Below are positions 33,355-45,004 of a stretch of 64,000 nt of DNA, in pieces. Under the pieces are notes generated by a model. That model had not been told where the DNA came from, did not search any database, and saw nothing but the letters and a program-made list of their open reading frames with translations. The position numbers and the translations under genes are program-made. The DNA is from Bisporella sp. PMI_857 (taxonomy: Eukaryota > Ascomycota > Leotiomycetes > Helotiales > Helotiaceae), in NCBI GenBank assembly GCA_021307315.1, contig JAJSPD010000028.1, forward strand, positions 558,001-622,000. Reading direction: 5' to 3'. The number at the start of each line of letters is the position of its first letter. Position 1 is the first letter of the stretch.

Positions 33355-34458
33355 ATGCATTCCACACTCGCTCTTGTTGGTGCCTTGGCCTCAGTTGCCT
33401 ATGCCTCTCCTATGCCCCAAGCTGTCACAGAGACGATCACTCCTACTTCTTCTGCCCCCACAGGTTTCTCACCTGACTATAGCGGAAAGTTTGAGATCAC
33501 TGCTGTCAACAGCACCGTCGCAAAGCGCGATCTGGAGAAGGTAAATCTTCTGTCATTGTCTACCTCGAAGTTCCAATAGATCTAATATACATAATAGCGC
33601 ACTTGCAATGCTGAGGGATCTCTTACCCTGTCTCTCGCTGGTGGTGTTTTGACCGATGCAAAAGGACGTATCGGATACATTGCGGACAACTACCAATTCC
33701 AATTCGATGGACCACCCCAAGCTGGTGCCATCTACACAGGTGGTTTCTCTGTTGGTAGCAACGGCTCTCTCGCTCTTGGTGGATCAGCTATCTTCTACCA
33801 ATGCTTGAGCGGCACTTTCTACAACCTCTACGACAGATACTGGGCACCACAATGTGACCCCATTCTCATCACCATCCTTCCTTGCTCAAGTAGCTCTGGC
33901 AATGTTGGGCAGGTTGGCGATGGACAAGTCACCGGCACTGGTGCTGTCATTCCCCCCGTCACCCAGATTGCCGACGGACAGATCCAAGGCAGCACTGCCA
34001 TCCCAGTCTCCGAGCTACCAGATGGACAGCCAAACGTGCCCACCGGCTTGGTCTCCCAGATTGCTGACGGACAGATCCAGAACCCAACTGCTGCCCCCAA
34101 CCCAGTCACCCAGATCGGTGACGGACAGGTTCAAGCACCCACTGCTACTGCTACTGCTGGCCCCGTCATCTCCCAGATTGGAGACGGACAGGTCCAGGCA
34201 CCAACTGGCACTGTCGCTCCTACACCTATCACTCAGATCGGTGATGGACAGATCCAAGCACCAACTGGCACTGCCCCAATTGGAGGCGTCATCACTCAAA
34301 TTGGTGATGGACAAATCCAAGCTCCCAACGCTACCGTCACCACTCCAGCTGCCACCCCTGTACCATCCGACATTGCCGGCAGTGGCGCCAGCGGAAACAT
34401 CATTGGATCCTCATTCGCCTTTGCGCTCGCCGGTCTTGGTGCTGTTTTCCTCTTGTAA
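33355..34458 (+). CDS. PIR-repeat GPI cell-wall protein
   Basis: Two exons, 33355-33540 and 33598-34458, encode 348 residues. The 57-nt intron (GTAAAT..AATAG) is phase 0. The signal peptide ([13 protein letters not shown]) is followed by a Kex2-like KR at AKRDLEK. A four-Cys module comes next, C-x65-C-x16-C-x9-C (RTCNAEG to ITILPC). This closely recalls the C-terminal module of yeast PIR proteins (C-x66-C-x16-C-x12-C). Eight PIR-like repeats follow (QIGDGQIQA type; Gln in DGQ is the residue esterified to beta-1,3-glucan in yeast). The C-terminus ([25 protein letters not shown] region) is a GPI signal. It would be a doubly anchored wall protein. Clean coding sequence with well-expressed-gene codon use. 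Confidence 0.9.
33904..34329. repeat. PIR repeat array at DNA level
   Basis: Eight imperfect direct repeats of about 50-65 bp carrying the GG(A/T)GA(T/C)GGACA core, in frame within the PIR gene. The last four are the most similar, pointing to recent expansion. Confidence 0.8.
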
Positions 34459-37400
34459 AATAGAGGCTTTGCGGCTTCATTCAGGGTAGCGGTCATGGGA
34501 GTTTGGAAACACGGTAATGGCACAGTCATTTATGCGCAGGGGACATCGGACGATGTTTTTTTGTTTTTTGATTTTTCGGTGTTATTATCGGACGATGACG
34601 TTGTAATGACTGGGAAAAGGAACATGGGAAACGTCTGGAAGGGCTAATATTTGGGATTGCATTTATCGGCGGCATAGCGATCGAAAAGTTCACTTGCTAG
34701 ATAATGTCTTTGTGTATAGTCCGCACCCAAAAATGGTCAAAACAAAAATATCAATTCAAAAATATCAATTCAAACCCCCTGCCAATGCAACAACTCCTGT
34801 TCCAGTGATGACTTTCCGAAGCTTCTTTACTGGGCTCGACCTCTCTGGCAAACTTCCGAAGTCTTGGGTCTCAAAACTTTAATAATCATCTTTGTTGACA
34901 TGTGTTATCATAGCATTCAACCTGATAATTCACCACCACAAGCCACAATCACAATCAACGACGTCGACACGTCTTATCGCGAACATCTCAAAAGCCTCTC
35001 AGCCAAGCACAGCGAATGTTTCATCTCTAACCCCTGTACCGCCTTGCCGTCCGGACGTCGTCCGTAGAAAGGCAAATCCCTCAACATAAGTAAGTAACCT
35101 GCCCCATCAAAACATTTCAGCCCCACCACCTTCGCCGCCATCACATCACCGGTCTCAAATCCACGGTTAGATCGCGGATCGCAATCCTCGGACCCAAAAA
35201 TTTCTTGTAGAATCCCATGCGAGCCTGTTAGTAGAAACAAAAACAAGGCACTAAAAATAAAATTACATGATAACGTCAAAACCCATCATTTCGGAAATTT
35301 GAACGGCTGAGGGGGGAAACGTGTTTATCCGCGCTGCCGCAAAAGCCCGTCGTTATCTCGGGTGATAATGCGTAATTTGAAAAGCTGGGATGGGAATCTG
35401 GGAAAAGCCTGATCGGGATGCTGATGGGATTGTTTCATTGTTTGTTATGATCGACGGGAGAGGGGATAAGGGCATTGTAGTTCGATGTCAGGCTTATTTG
35501 AATTGCATTCCTGACTGCAAGGGATGAACCTCTTTCGCTTGGGGGGGGGCTTCCTATTTTTGCTGATTCTGTTTTACGTGGTGCGTGGAGCTGTGCTTGA
35601 CAACCTTGCGTGATATGTGACGGTGCTTTTCATCCGGGTTTCGATTTCTCTGTAACATGCCATGTTCCTCGCGCTTAGTTGATGGAGGCCTGTGGTGGCG
35701 AGCATTGCTTGATGTTCATTTGTGGAAGGTCACGTCGAGATCCATGACTTTGTGAGGTTTTAGAAAGAAATGATAATAGGATTATCTACTTTTTTTTTCA
35801 TATGGCTGCCACTATTTGTTTGTATTCTAGCACTATACATTAGATTTAGGATATTGCACTATAGTGGTTTTGCATTTGAGTGTTCTGTGCATTCGCTGTT
35901 CTTGCTCTCAGATTTGGATCTTTCTGAGACGTCTGGGCGTGGTCTCTGGGAGATTGATAAATTGATAGCTGTGTGTTTCCAGTAGTCTGGTTCGCTTTAA
36001 GGGGTATCATTGTAGTCATAATGACGGCAGGAATGAAGCATATCATATAAGAATGGATTAATTTTGCTCTATCGCCCGGCCTTCAGGAATCAAACAAGTT
36101 CTGAATGCACTGTCATCTACGCAAGATAGTAGTTTCTACGAGATTCGCATACACGGTTTGTCTTGATGCCATGACTGAGATGACTGGTCTCTTCCATACC
36201 GTCCTCGGCACATCAAGGGTACTTCCAGGCATAGTAATGATGTGTTCAGATTCGACTTAGCATCAGGCAATATCTAAAGCTAATTACTAAATCAAATCCT
36301 ACACTATTTCAATCTTTCTCATCGAATTGTCTTAGGTTCATTGTGCCAATTTAGATGTAGCCTGACACTCTTGCTGACAAGAACCGGCATTTTCAAATAT
36401 ATCCAGAGTATTGCATGTCTACAGATACACTTCCATGTCTGTAAAGCATTATCCTAGTGTAATAGAATATATTTACCATTTTAAATCAAATTATCTGCAA
36501 CTTAACGTTATCTGTAAGCATCTGTTTAGGAAAGGAGGAAAATGAAGTTTGACGATGAGCGGCCTAAGATCACAAGCAATTCTGTCGTTTGTATTATGCG
36601 AAATTTGAATCAAAAGTACCGTGTATGCTCTAGTCATGTACTCGAAAAGCCTCCCTAGAGAAGAAGCAAATACTTGCTATAGTATCCTGCCTGTTTCCAA
36701 GAAGCAAGCTTCGGCTATTAAAGCATTGTCGCTGTAGCCTATACTGTCAGATATCTTCATCTGTCATCCATCAAAGCTAAGCCCATCATCTAACGTCGAC
36801 ACCCCACAGAGGCAGCAGCAAATAAAGCAATGCTATAAATCTCATATCTAAATTTGAAGTGTCAATATTTACTGTTGGGATGCTTCCAATGAGCAACCCA
36901 TACTCGTTAGCACTCCCTGATCTACGAGAAGCTGTGCAGAGAGCGCTATATGAGATACCAGATTAAATACGAATGCTGGTTAACGATTTTAAAGGGCAGC
37001 GCTCTGTGAGCAGAGAATATATTACGACAATCAGTGAATATGGAAGAGTGTCAACATGGTGTGTTGCAAAAATGAAATATGGAGTATAAAAGGCCTACTT
37101 GGTCTTCTGAATTAAAAGATAACAAGCAACAGAGACGGATAAAACTAAGGAGACTGTGAGGTGATGAAGGCTTGGTATTCAGGATATATAAGAGACCATG
37201 CAGGTACACCGTCTATAAGTCTCTTGATGAGTATTACCTAAGACTTGTAAGTATTCCAAGAGTTTGAAGGGAGTTCATGATATACACTGAGCATGTCTGG
37301 ATATTGTTGTTGCCAACTTTAAGTGTGTTGCTTTAGTAGACTCACATATTGTATATATCACTCGTAACTTCATAAAACTATGTACTAAGCAAGACGTATG

Positions 37401-37874
37401 ATATGAAGTAATTTCGTTAGTAAGAGGACGCTGAGCAAGATCTTTTTTTTTTTTTTGTTGACAGGGAGCTATACAGAGTGAACAGGTCATAGCTTCGGAT
37501 ATAGTGCAAACTCTCTGATTTATTCTCACTATATTATGTTGATTGTTCTCCTCATACCTCTGGAGATAGGTTGGAAGTCTGGGGGTAGCAGGAAAATGAC
37601 TAATTGGTTTGTGTAGAACCTATGGTGTCTACTGGAAAGGGTTGTTTGCATTCTCTCAATGTGAAAAGAGTCTGATGGATCTCAACAGGAAAGGTCCAAG
37701 GTCCAATCATAGTCCTCTAGCTTTCTAAAGTAGTGACATTTTGGGTATTTTGGCAGTTATATATAACACTTGTGTGATACTTGAAAGTGGCTCATAACCC
37801 ATACTGCACGGTATCTCTGTATTCATCTCTAATGCATCCAAACTCCATCGCTGTGCAACCAATATTCACACCCA
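34459..37874. other. Intergenic, AT-rich, no supported gene
   Basis: About 3.4 kb. It contains a G9 run near 35541 and a T14 run near 37442. Short frames carry no motif. A 101-codon minus-strand frame at 34974-35279 has a signal-peptide-like start but begins with TTG, so it is not called. Confidence 0.5.
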
Positions 37875-38846
37875 TCATAAACTCAACAGCGGAATCCTCG
37901 AATACAACTCGTCGTAACCTTTCCCAACCCAGCCATCACTCCTTCCTCCAAGTCCAACGACACCTAACCCACCGGCCATCCACAACGCCGCAAGCGCAAC
38001 CGTAATGCCATTGATAGTCCACCACCTCCTTTTAGCCTTCCTATCGCTTCCCACCGGCAAGAAACCTTGCCACCTCGCCATACCCCACACGAAATGTCCA
38101 ACACCTATGCCTATTAACGACGCATACCCCGTCCACGCAAGAAATGGATGTTTTGCGAATCCATGCGCCACGAACCCTAACCCTACACCAGACGACCCAC
38201 CATCATAGATCCACGGTATCGTTCTGTTTGCAAGGGCATGTCCCAACACCAGGGGCGATAATATATATCCCGAAATCGACGACCACGATATCGTAGGCCA
38301 GACCTTCAGTCTTTTTTCAAAGCGTTTATGTATCGGAAGGTAAGAAGCGCCGTAGCGGGCTAAGTTGGCGTTCCGTCTGTGTATTCGCAGGGCTAGGCCA
38401 GCCAGGATATGTGTCGTAATAGGGAGAGTGACGAGAAGAGGCTCAAGGAGGACGGATTGGTAGAAAGGACGTGTGAGGAGGAGATAAGATTCTGAGGCGG
38501 GGATGGAGCGGGTTATGAGAGGAATAATAGAGGTGTTGGTTACGTGGAGAGAGGTGTAGATTGTGAAGACGTAGGACGAGTAACGCTGTAATCGTGTTAC
38601 TGCTTTCTGTTAGCCTGAAATGATATGGCCACTTGCAGGCAACTTACAATACCACACCGAACTATGTCCCTTCCCACCCAGTCCCAGCGAGGATGCAAAA
38701 GTAGAGGCTCTTGATGGCGGTGGAGCTTCAAAATGCGGTATCGAGATAGATCCTGGCCGTGAATCTGGCAGGGGAGTCGGATCAACATTCTGTAGAGCGG
38801 CCAAAGTCTCATAAGACTCGTTCGCAACAGGATTTTGAGGATCCAT
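37875..38846 (-). CDS. MCP1: MCP1-like (DUF1691) mitochondrial membrane protein
   Basis: Two exons, 38846-38648 and 38599-37875, encode 307 residues. The 48-nt intron (GTAAGT..AGCAG) splits a Leu codon. The N-terminal 60 residues are Pro/Ser-rich and cytosolic. The start of the membrane domain is SVWYLTRLQRYSSYVFTIYTSLHVTNTS. About five hydrophobic segments follow, ending with ALAALWMAGGLGVVGLGG. Family-typical histidines sit in membrane segments (SLHVTNTS, ITTHILAG, LGHALANR, GVGHFVWG), recalling di-haem cytochrome b folds. Yeast MCP1 is a mitochondrial outer-membrane protein that recruits the lipid-transfer protein Vps13. The assignment rests on overall resemblance. Its start lies 206 bp from the divergent C2H2 gene. 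Confidence 0.8.
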
Positions 38847-39052
38847 TGCCTCTGTTCAAACTTCGTAAACGCTTTGTCTCGGTGTGAACTTTGTCTTGAA
38901 GCTAAATCCCCAGGTTCGGGTCTAAGCTTTGGGGGCGGCCCGCTTGGACCATACCTTATTTTCCAGCAAGTTGGAGGCTTCGGATTTCACAGCAGCTTGG
39001 GTAACTAAGGTGAACAACACTCGTTTCGAGGGCCTTGCAGAATACTTTCAAG
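38847..39052. promoter_or_regulatory. Compact bidirectional promoter
   Basis: 206 bp separate the divergent ATG codons of the MCP1-like gene (38846, minus) and the C2H2 gene (39053, plus in the preferred model). The region must hold both promoters. No TATA box is evident. Confidence 0.45.
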
Positions 39053-39655
39053 ATGCCTCCTGTAAGCTGAACTACACTATGGGGTGCGGATGCAAGTATG
39101 CTGACAGGCCATCACAGCGCGGATTTACAAATCCAGCTCCCAAGACAGACAGTGCCAGGGAAGCTGTCAAGTCTTTCTACTGTCCGTCTCCCGCAGCTTT
39201 TCCTCTAGCGTTGCTAATATAGTGATCTAGGCGAGCTGTGCAGCAAGGGCTACGCGCGAATGAACGAATATGAAGCTCATCTCTCCTCCTACGACCACTC
39301 GCACAAACAGCGCCTCAAAGAAATGAAACAGCTTACTCGCGACCCCATGGCCTCCTCCAAAGCACGAAAGGCAGAAGCCAAGGCGAACTCACAATCAGGA
39401 CTTATATCTATAAAGCTTGGAGGGGATAGTGCGCCTTCCGCTGGCGGGGGAGGTTTCAAGAAGTCAGGTTTTAAGAAGGCGGGATTTAAGAGTGCGTTTG
39501 CGCCAGTGGATGGGGAGGGGCCGCTTGCGGAGGAGAAAGGGCAGGAGAGCGGAAAGAAAACGGCTGAGGTCAAGGTATTGGGAGATGAGGGGTTGGAAAG
39601 TGATACTGAGGATGAAGGATATGAGATGTATGATCCGAGAAATCCTACTGATTGA
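39053..39655 (+). CDS. C2H2 (U1-type) zinc-finger protein
   Basis: Preferred model: three exons, 39053-39061 (only Met-Pro-Pro), 39118-39181 and 39231-39655, giving 165 residues. Intron 1 has a GTAAGC donor, a CTGAC branch site and a CACAG acceptor. Intron 2 is GTCCGT..TCTAG and rebuilds the first Cys of the finger. An alternative start at ATG 39079 would read through intron 1 in frame. The finger is FYCELCSKGYARMNEYEAHLSSYDHSH (about 20-46, read in overlapping parts): C-x2-C, a 12-residue loop, then two His. A conserved helix follows, KQRLKEMKQLTRDPMASSKARK. The C-terminus is Lys/Gly-rich then acidic. U1-type fingers occur in RNA-binding and splicing factors, so nuclear RNA work is likely. 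Confidence 0.8.
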
Positions 39656-40366
39656 AAGGCACATGCTTCAGTAACCGGGAGAACGAACAGTCATCACGAC
39701 TCTCGGGGCTAGATGAGCCCTCTACTCAGGCACAATCGACAGAAAAAGCTGCGCGTCGAGGTGGAGCCGCAGAGGAAGATACAAATATCCAGCTTCCGTG
39801 GTGTGTTGGCAAAACCCATTCAAGGATGGAGGCAATTTCGGAGAACAAGTTATTAGCACAATCTAACACATCGCAACACGTAGGTGATTTGGCTAGATAA
39901 ATTGCCCATGTATGTTAAGCTCATATATCTGGAGAATACGATGAAGTTACCTACAAAATCCTGATGTTTTTTGGGGGAGATTTATGGAAAGTTTGGAATA
40001 ATAGCTGCGATGCGCTTGGGGTTGGAGGTGCCTATGAGCTACATATATGGATCAACTATAAGGACTTTGCCCACGTACCAACAAAGTTATACCCCATCTG
40101 AATAGTCGTCTACCGCCTTTGCTCTAGATATCTGAAAGCCAGGATCTTACCCTCTCGGCTCAGAGAAAAATCGGTGTCCGGATTACTTACTAATCATAAT
40201 TGAGCAGCTGCAGGAAGATAATTACAATGCCCTCGAATGAAAGGCGAAGGCGAGAAAGAAATTCCTGGGCATCAAAGGTATCCGTTATTTATCACAAGAA
40301 GCCCTATAGAATTACATATTTGCCAACAGACACCTCCCTCTATAATCTCATTTCCCCTATCCCTAT
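39656..40366. other. Intergenic between convergent genes
   Basis: 3' flanks of the C2H2 gene and PDB1. A frame at 39652-39900 is the read-on of the C2H2 3' UTR and has no features. Confidence 0.6.
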
Positions 40367-41543
40367 CTAAACTCGTAACATCTTTGCAGCGTAGTTCTCG
40401 ATCAAAGCCTCATTGGGGAATGACATATCCTCCAATTTTTGTGCATATGGAGTTGGTACCTCAGCTCCGGTAATTCTCTGGGCTGGCGCATCTAGGTAGT
40501 CGAACGCATACTCCATGGTGAGGGCAAGGATCTCAGCGCCGACACCAAAAGCTGGGAAGCCGGATTCGACGCATAGCAGACGATGAGTTTTCTTGACTGA
40601 CTTAACAATTGATTCAACATCGAGAGGCTTGATTGAACGGAGGTTGATAACTTCGGCCTCAACACCATACTTTTTGCTCAGAGCCTCAGCAGCAACTAGC
40701 GATTGACCAACGCAGCGAGAGAGGGAGACAATTGTGAGATCTGTTCCAGCACGCTCAATCTTTGCCTTGCCGAATGGGAGAACGAAGTCATCTTTCTGAG
40801 CAGCCTCGCTCATTGGGAAGGATTGACCGTAGAGCAATTCGTTCTCAAGCACGCAGACTGGGTTGGGATCCCGAATGGCAGCCTTCAGTAATCCTTTCGC
40901 ATCTTCAGCGCTCCAAGGACTGACGACCTTAAGACCTGGTATGCTACCATACCAAGCTGAGTAATCTTGTGAATGTTGTGCTGCAACACCAGCAGCGAAA
41001 CCGTTGGGTCCACGGAATGTGATGTTGCAAGGTTGGATACCACCAGACATGTAGTGGGTCTTTGCTGCAGAGTTGACAATTTGATCAATGGCTTGCATTG
41101 CGAAGTTGAAGGTCATAAACTCGCACTACTTCTTATCAGCAACATGCCAGGAATTTGGCTAGCATCAATTGTGAACCTACCACTGGATGTAAACCAGCCA
41201 ATGCTGCTCCGACTGTAAGACCGCAGAACCCAGATTCAGTGATAGGACTGTCGATAACCCTCTTGTCTCCAAATCGATCCAGTAATCCCTTGGTAACTTT
41301 ATATGCGCCATTGTATTGAGCTACCTCCTCACCTAGGACAAACACCTTAGGATTTGACTCTAGCTCCTCTGCGAGAGCCTCATTGAGAGCTTCTCTAACC
41401 GTATACTCCTTTACTCCGGTTTCCTTTGCATATCCTCTGCTCTGGGCGATGGCCGGAGCTCGGGGAATTGATTGGAAGGTACTTCGGGCAGGTCTGGCCG
41501 CTGAAGAAACAAAACGAGAAGCTGGACGCAGAAGTCGCGACAT
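40367..41543 (-). CDS. PDB1: Pyruvate dehydrogenase E1 component subunit beta, mitochondrial
   Basis: Two exons, 41543-41181 and 41125-40367, encode 373 residues. The intron 41126-41180 (GTAGGT..AGTAG) is phase 0 between HPV and [15 protein letters not shown]. The start is the ATG of [11 protein letters not shown]; the frame is open upstream, but this start gives the expected Arg/Ser/Ala-rich mitochondrial presequence (about 1-38, up to RGYAKE). The catalytic region [24 protein letters not shown] carries the thiamine-diphosphate glutamate. [23 protein letters not shown] and the transketolase C-terminal domain ([30 protein letters not shown]) follow. It pairs with E1-alpha to decarboxylate pyruvate in the matrix. 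The sequence is complete and highly conserved. Confidence 0.97.
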
Positions 41544-42484
41544 TTTTGGATATGTCCGCAACTTAAATGAAAGGAAGAGAGAAGGGTTGAGGTGTAAGAG
41601 ATACCAGAGAACGCTGTTCGGGTAATTCCTCACGAGATGTTGAGGTTTTGAGATTTTGTCGGGACTGCTCTATTTGAACTAGTCTACTTCGGGACTAGTC
41701 AAGGAAAGGGGACTGAACCTCCGTTAAGCAAATAGAATCACCCTCTCTTTGCATCACCAATCAAATGTCTACGTACATGATACATTCATATAGCAAGCTT
41801 CAGGGCACAATTTTAAGAATATTCATTCCCATTAAAGGCTCTTGGTTATGCAAGGCTCATACCACAATGTCTCCGACAGCGCAATTTCAGTGAATTCGTA
41901 CCAGACGGATACTGATGATGCAAGAGCTTATTTATTTGAGTGCTTATGATTTGGCTTTCTCATGCTACTTCATAATATTCGATCTGTCTTATTAAAGAAA
42001 TCTTTTCCATCTGAACGACTGGGTTTCAAGATGGGAACCCTTCTGTCCCTCAGGTTGACCACTTCGGACATTGTATGGGACTTTAGCACAGATGAATCGA
42101 TGCCTCTAAGCTTGTCGTATAAATAGCTGTTTGGAGTTCAATTTTTGGACCCCCCCACCCTTCTCAGCATCAGTTGTATCAATCTGTTTTTGAACGTTGG
42201 CAGAAATACTTTAAGTGATACAAGAAGTCTTAGATCTCTTGAAGGTTCCTGGCTCCGTCTTTCTGTTTCGTGACGGGAGAGACAATTAGATTATGCTTTG
42301 GATTTACGTTCTCGCAGCAACATAGTTGGTGCTGTGGCGTAGCTAACATGTTATCTCCATTATCTCACCAAATATATTTTTTCTATGCGAAGTAGGTAGT
42401 TTCACCAATTTTATTTTATCTGTTTAGATTTATCTATTCCGTTCCAAAGTTGAATCATGAATCTATAACTATACGCCATATCCG
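41544..42484. other. Intergenic, promoter of PDB1 and 3' flank of the RTA1-like gene
   Basis: AT-rich from about 41750 on. No gene or RNA recognised. Confidence 0.6.
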
Positions 42485-43577
42485 TTAGACAGTATTGTGC
42501 TTGGCCGCCACTTCAGCATCACTGGTGCTTGCGCTTCTCTCCCCAACAAGGCCTGCTTCTTTTTGCTGCTTCTTTATCTTCCGCTTGGTGCCCAACCCTC
42601 CAAGTCCAGTCATTGCTTCGGAAAAGGTAAATGCTGGATTGAATAAATTCAAGGCGAAGCAGGCAACTATGACCATCACTCCCTCGAAGCCAACAAACAG
42701 CCATTGTTGCCTTATCAAGTGACCCGTCCACCCTTGGGCCAGTTCAACAACACGGTACACACTTCTCCAGAAGATACAGATAGTGGCAAGAGCCAATGCA
42801 CCCAGGAATCCCTTAAACTTGAAACTGTTCCGAAGCTTCACAAAATGTGGATTCTGGTCAAATGCATTTTCTCCCATGGAATGGTATCGTTTGAAGGTTC
42901 GGAGCGCAAAGTCTACGCAAAGCGCCATAAAGATAAAGAGCGTCAGGACTTGAAAAGCAAGTCCTGCAATCATGATGTTGTTACCTGCTTCAGGATTCTC
43001 ATCAGCGTGAGACCTAGCAGAAGCGAGACCACCTCCAGCTGCCTGGAGTAGCAACGAGGCTAGATCGCAGGGAATAAACACTCGCGTATATGATTCGGGC
43101 TGTATCCTCGAGTTTTCTGGTCCGAATGCATACACAATTCTTCGCAGGCATAAATATATTCCTCCAGCGAGGAATGCAGGCGCAATCGTGAGACAGACAA
43201 TTTGCATCAGGAACCCAGCCTCTTCCCATTGATTTTGATGACTGCGCACCCGTCCTATATATCCCACGACTTCCAGGGCTACACCGCACACCATAGCGAA
43301 AGTGAACTTCACATCATATTAGCTTCAATTCTCAAGTGTTAGACAAAAGGATTGGACTTACTGCCCAGCCACGGCGGGTGAGTGCAAAAGTTATGATGAA
43401 TCCAAGGAGAGAAATAGCAAAGAGGGCGAGAAAGGCTGCATTGGAGCCTAAATTGACGCGATAGTAGTAATATGAGGTGTCGATGGGGCAAGTTGCCAGA
43501 GTACAATATGCAAGAAGCTCTTTTCGGGTCTTTTCACGAACTACCAAGTTCTTTGCTGCGGCTGCCCAAGCTGCCAT
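42485..43577 (-). CDS. RTA1-like seven-helix membrane protein
   Basis: Two exons, 43577-43362 and 43306-42485, encode 345 residues. The 55-nt intron (GTAAGT..TGAAG) is phase 0. The ATG at 43577 (MAAWAAAAKNLVV) is preferred; the frame opens five codons earlier only with GTG. Seven hydrophobic segments are seen, starting NAAFLALFAISLLGFIITFAL. Family-typical stretches are present: EVVGYIGR, CLTIAPAFLAGGIYLCLRRIV, and the acidic-aromatic loop GENAFDQNP before RSVYRVVELAQGW. RTA1/RSB1-type proteins of yeast export or flip sphingoid long-chain bases and give resistance to 7-aminocholesterol. The cytosolic tail is Lys-rich. Substrate unknown. Confidence 0.9.
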
Positions 43578-45004
43578 CTTGGTGTTTGCCACTATTTGAT
43601 TTCGTAACTAGAGCAGGACACGCTATATCAAAAGACAATGTTTCTATTCTCGAACACAACCACACCGCACCAAGGCAATTGTGAAGAATCGAAGTTAAAA
43701 AAATGAAGGGGACGAAAGAGGAATATATGCTTACATATGGGTATGATTTGGGTTTTGTAAGGCAACAGCGAAATAGATGAATTCATTCGTTTTACCATTT
43801 CAGGCCTAGCGAGACGGCTGATGTGGCCCCCGGGCATAATCCTCGTATAGTCGACTCATCGGGGCTCCGAACCACAACCCTGTCAGAGATCTGGTCCAGA
43901 GAAGTTTCGTGTGTAGAGAAATATATTGGAACAAATGTGAATATCCCAGAGCCTCTTGGAATGCTCTGTAAAATCTCGTGCCTTTTTCTTGGATGCCAAT
44001 TGGTGCTCTCTTCTTTCTTGATGGCATAAATTTCTAATCGTCATTTGTTTTGACAAAAAAACCGATTCTAAACTTTCTAAATGTGAGAAGTACCCAATTT
44101 GTCAGGTTGAGTCCAAGCGCCGGAAATATGGCTGCGCCAAGGTGGCTCTGTTGAAATCTGCTCGCATTTTCTTCGTTCTTCTCGAAAGATGATTGGTCAA
44201 TAGGAAAGAATGATATAGACAAGGCTGTCAGCACAAATAAGCCTCTCATGGTTTCGTCTATACGGCAGCCAAGAATAGGGTATTCACCGATGATGAATAC
44301 AACGTTGCAGATAATCCGACACGTGACTCAGAAGTATAAATATACGGCTCAGGCTTACATTACTATACTTTTGACGAAAGTATTGCCACTACCCCCATAT
44401 CGACATGTATACAAAGATAATCTTCATTAGAGCCCTCACGACGGTGCCATATTTTAGGCATAATGGACCATTAATTTTCACGTGATCCAAGTGTACCAAC
44501 ATGATGAATTTACAGTTAGATGCCTGAAGTGCTCAGATTATCTACATGCCAAAACTGTATTCCTGCATGGTCATTCTGCCAGCTTTGCTAATGCGTTTTC
44601 CTTTATCTGCAATATAAAAAGCCCTCACTTTCTCTGTATTTCCTGCCCATAGAGTAATTTACTCTAGCGAGTCTAAAAAATTTGCCTTCTTTGCAATCAA
44701 TATTTGCCTAGAGAATGGCTTATCATTGACCTTCTCATAATAATCTACATCTTGAAAAGCTTCGTTTTGAGCTATTGTCAATATCATGAATTTACAACAA
44801 CTTTCAGTCAGAAGGTAAAGATACTTTTTGCCAAGATTTTCGTGGACGACGGAAATACTTACATCAATCGGAAGCTAGCTAACCAAAAGAGCCAGAAGTC
44901 AAATAATGAGCTGCCGCGAGTACTGTTGCAAATTGGGCCTTTCAATTGGCCAATCCCACTTTCAGTTGCATGCTATTTCTGCACGGTTATTTTATGGTTA
45001 AACA
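43578..45004. other. Intergenic, no firmly supported gene
   Basis: A 71-codon ATG frame on the minus strand (44034-44249) begins with a signal-peptide-like MRGLFVLTALSISFFPIDQ. It could be the first exon of a small secreted protein, but no convincing second exon was found. A 125-codon plus frame (44704-45081) runs into the transposable element and is not believable. Confidence 0.45.

Noticed and set aside
33854..34489. 211-codon plus frame across the PIR repeats
   Set aside because: It is the +1 frame of the PIR gene; its Ser/Pro/Leu-rich repetition mirrors the true repeats.
34974..35279. Signal-peptide-like minus-strand frame of 101 codons
   Set aside because: It begins at TTG, not ATG, and no upstream exon or Cys-rich core supports a secreted protein.
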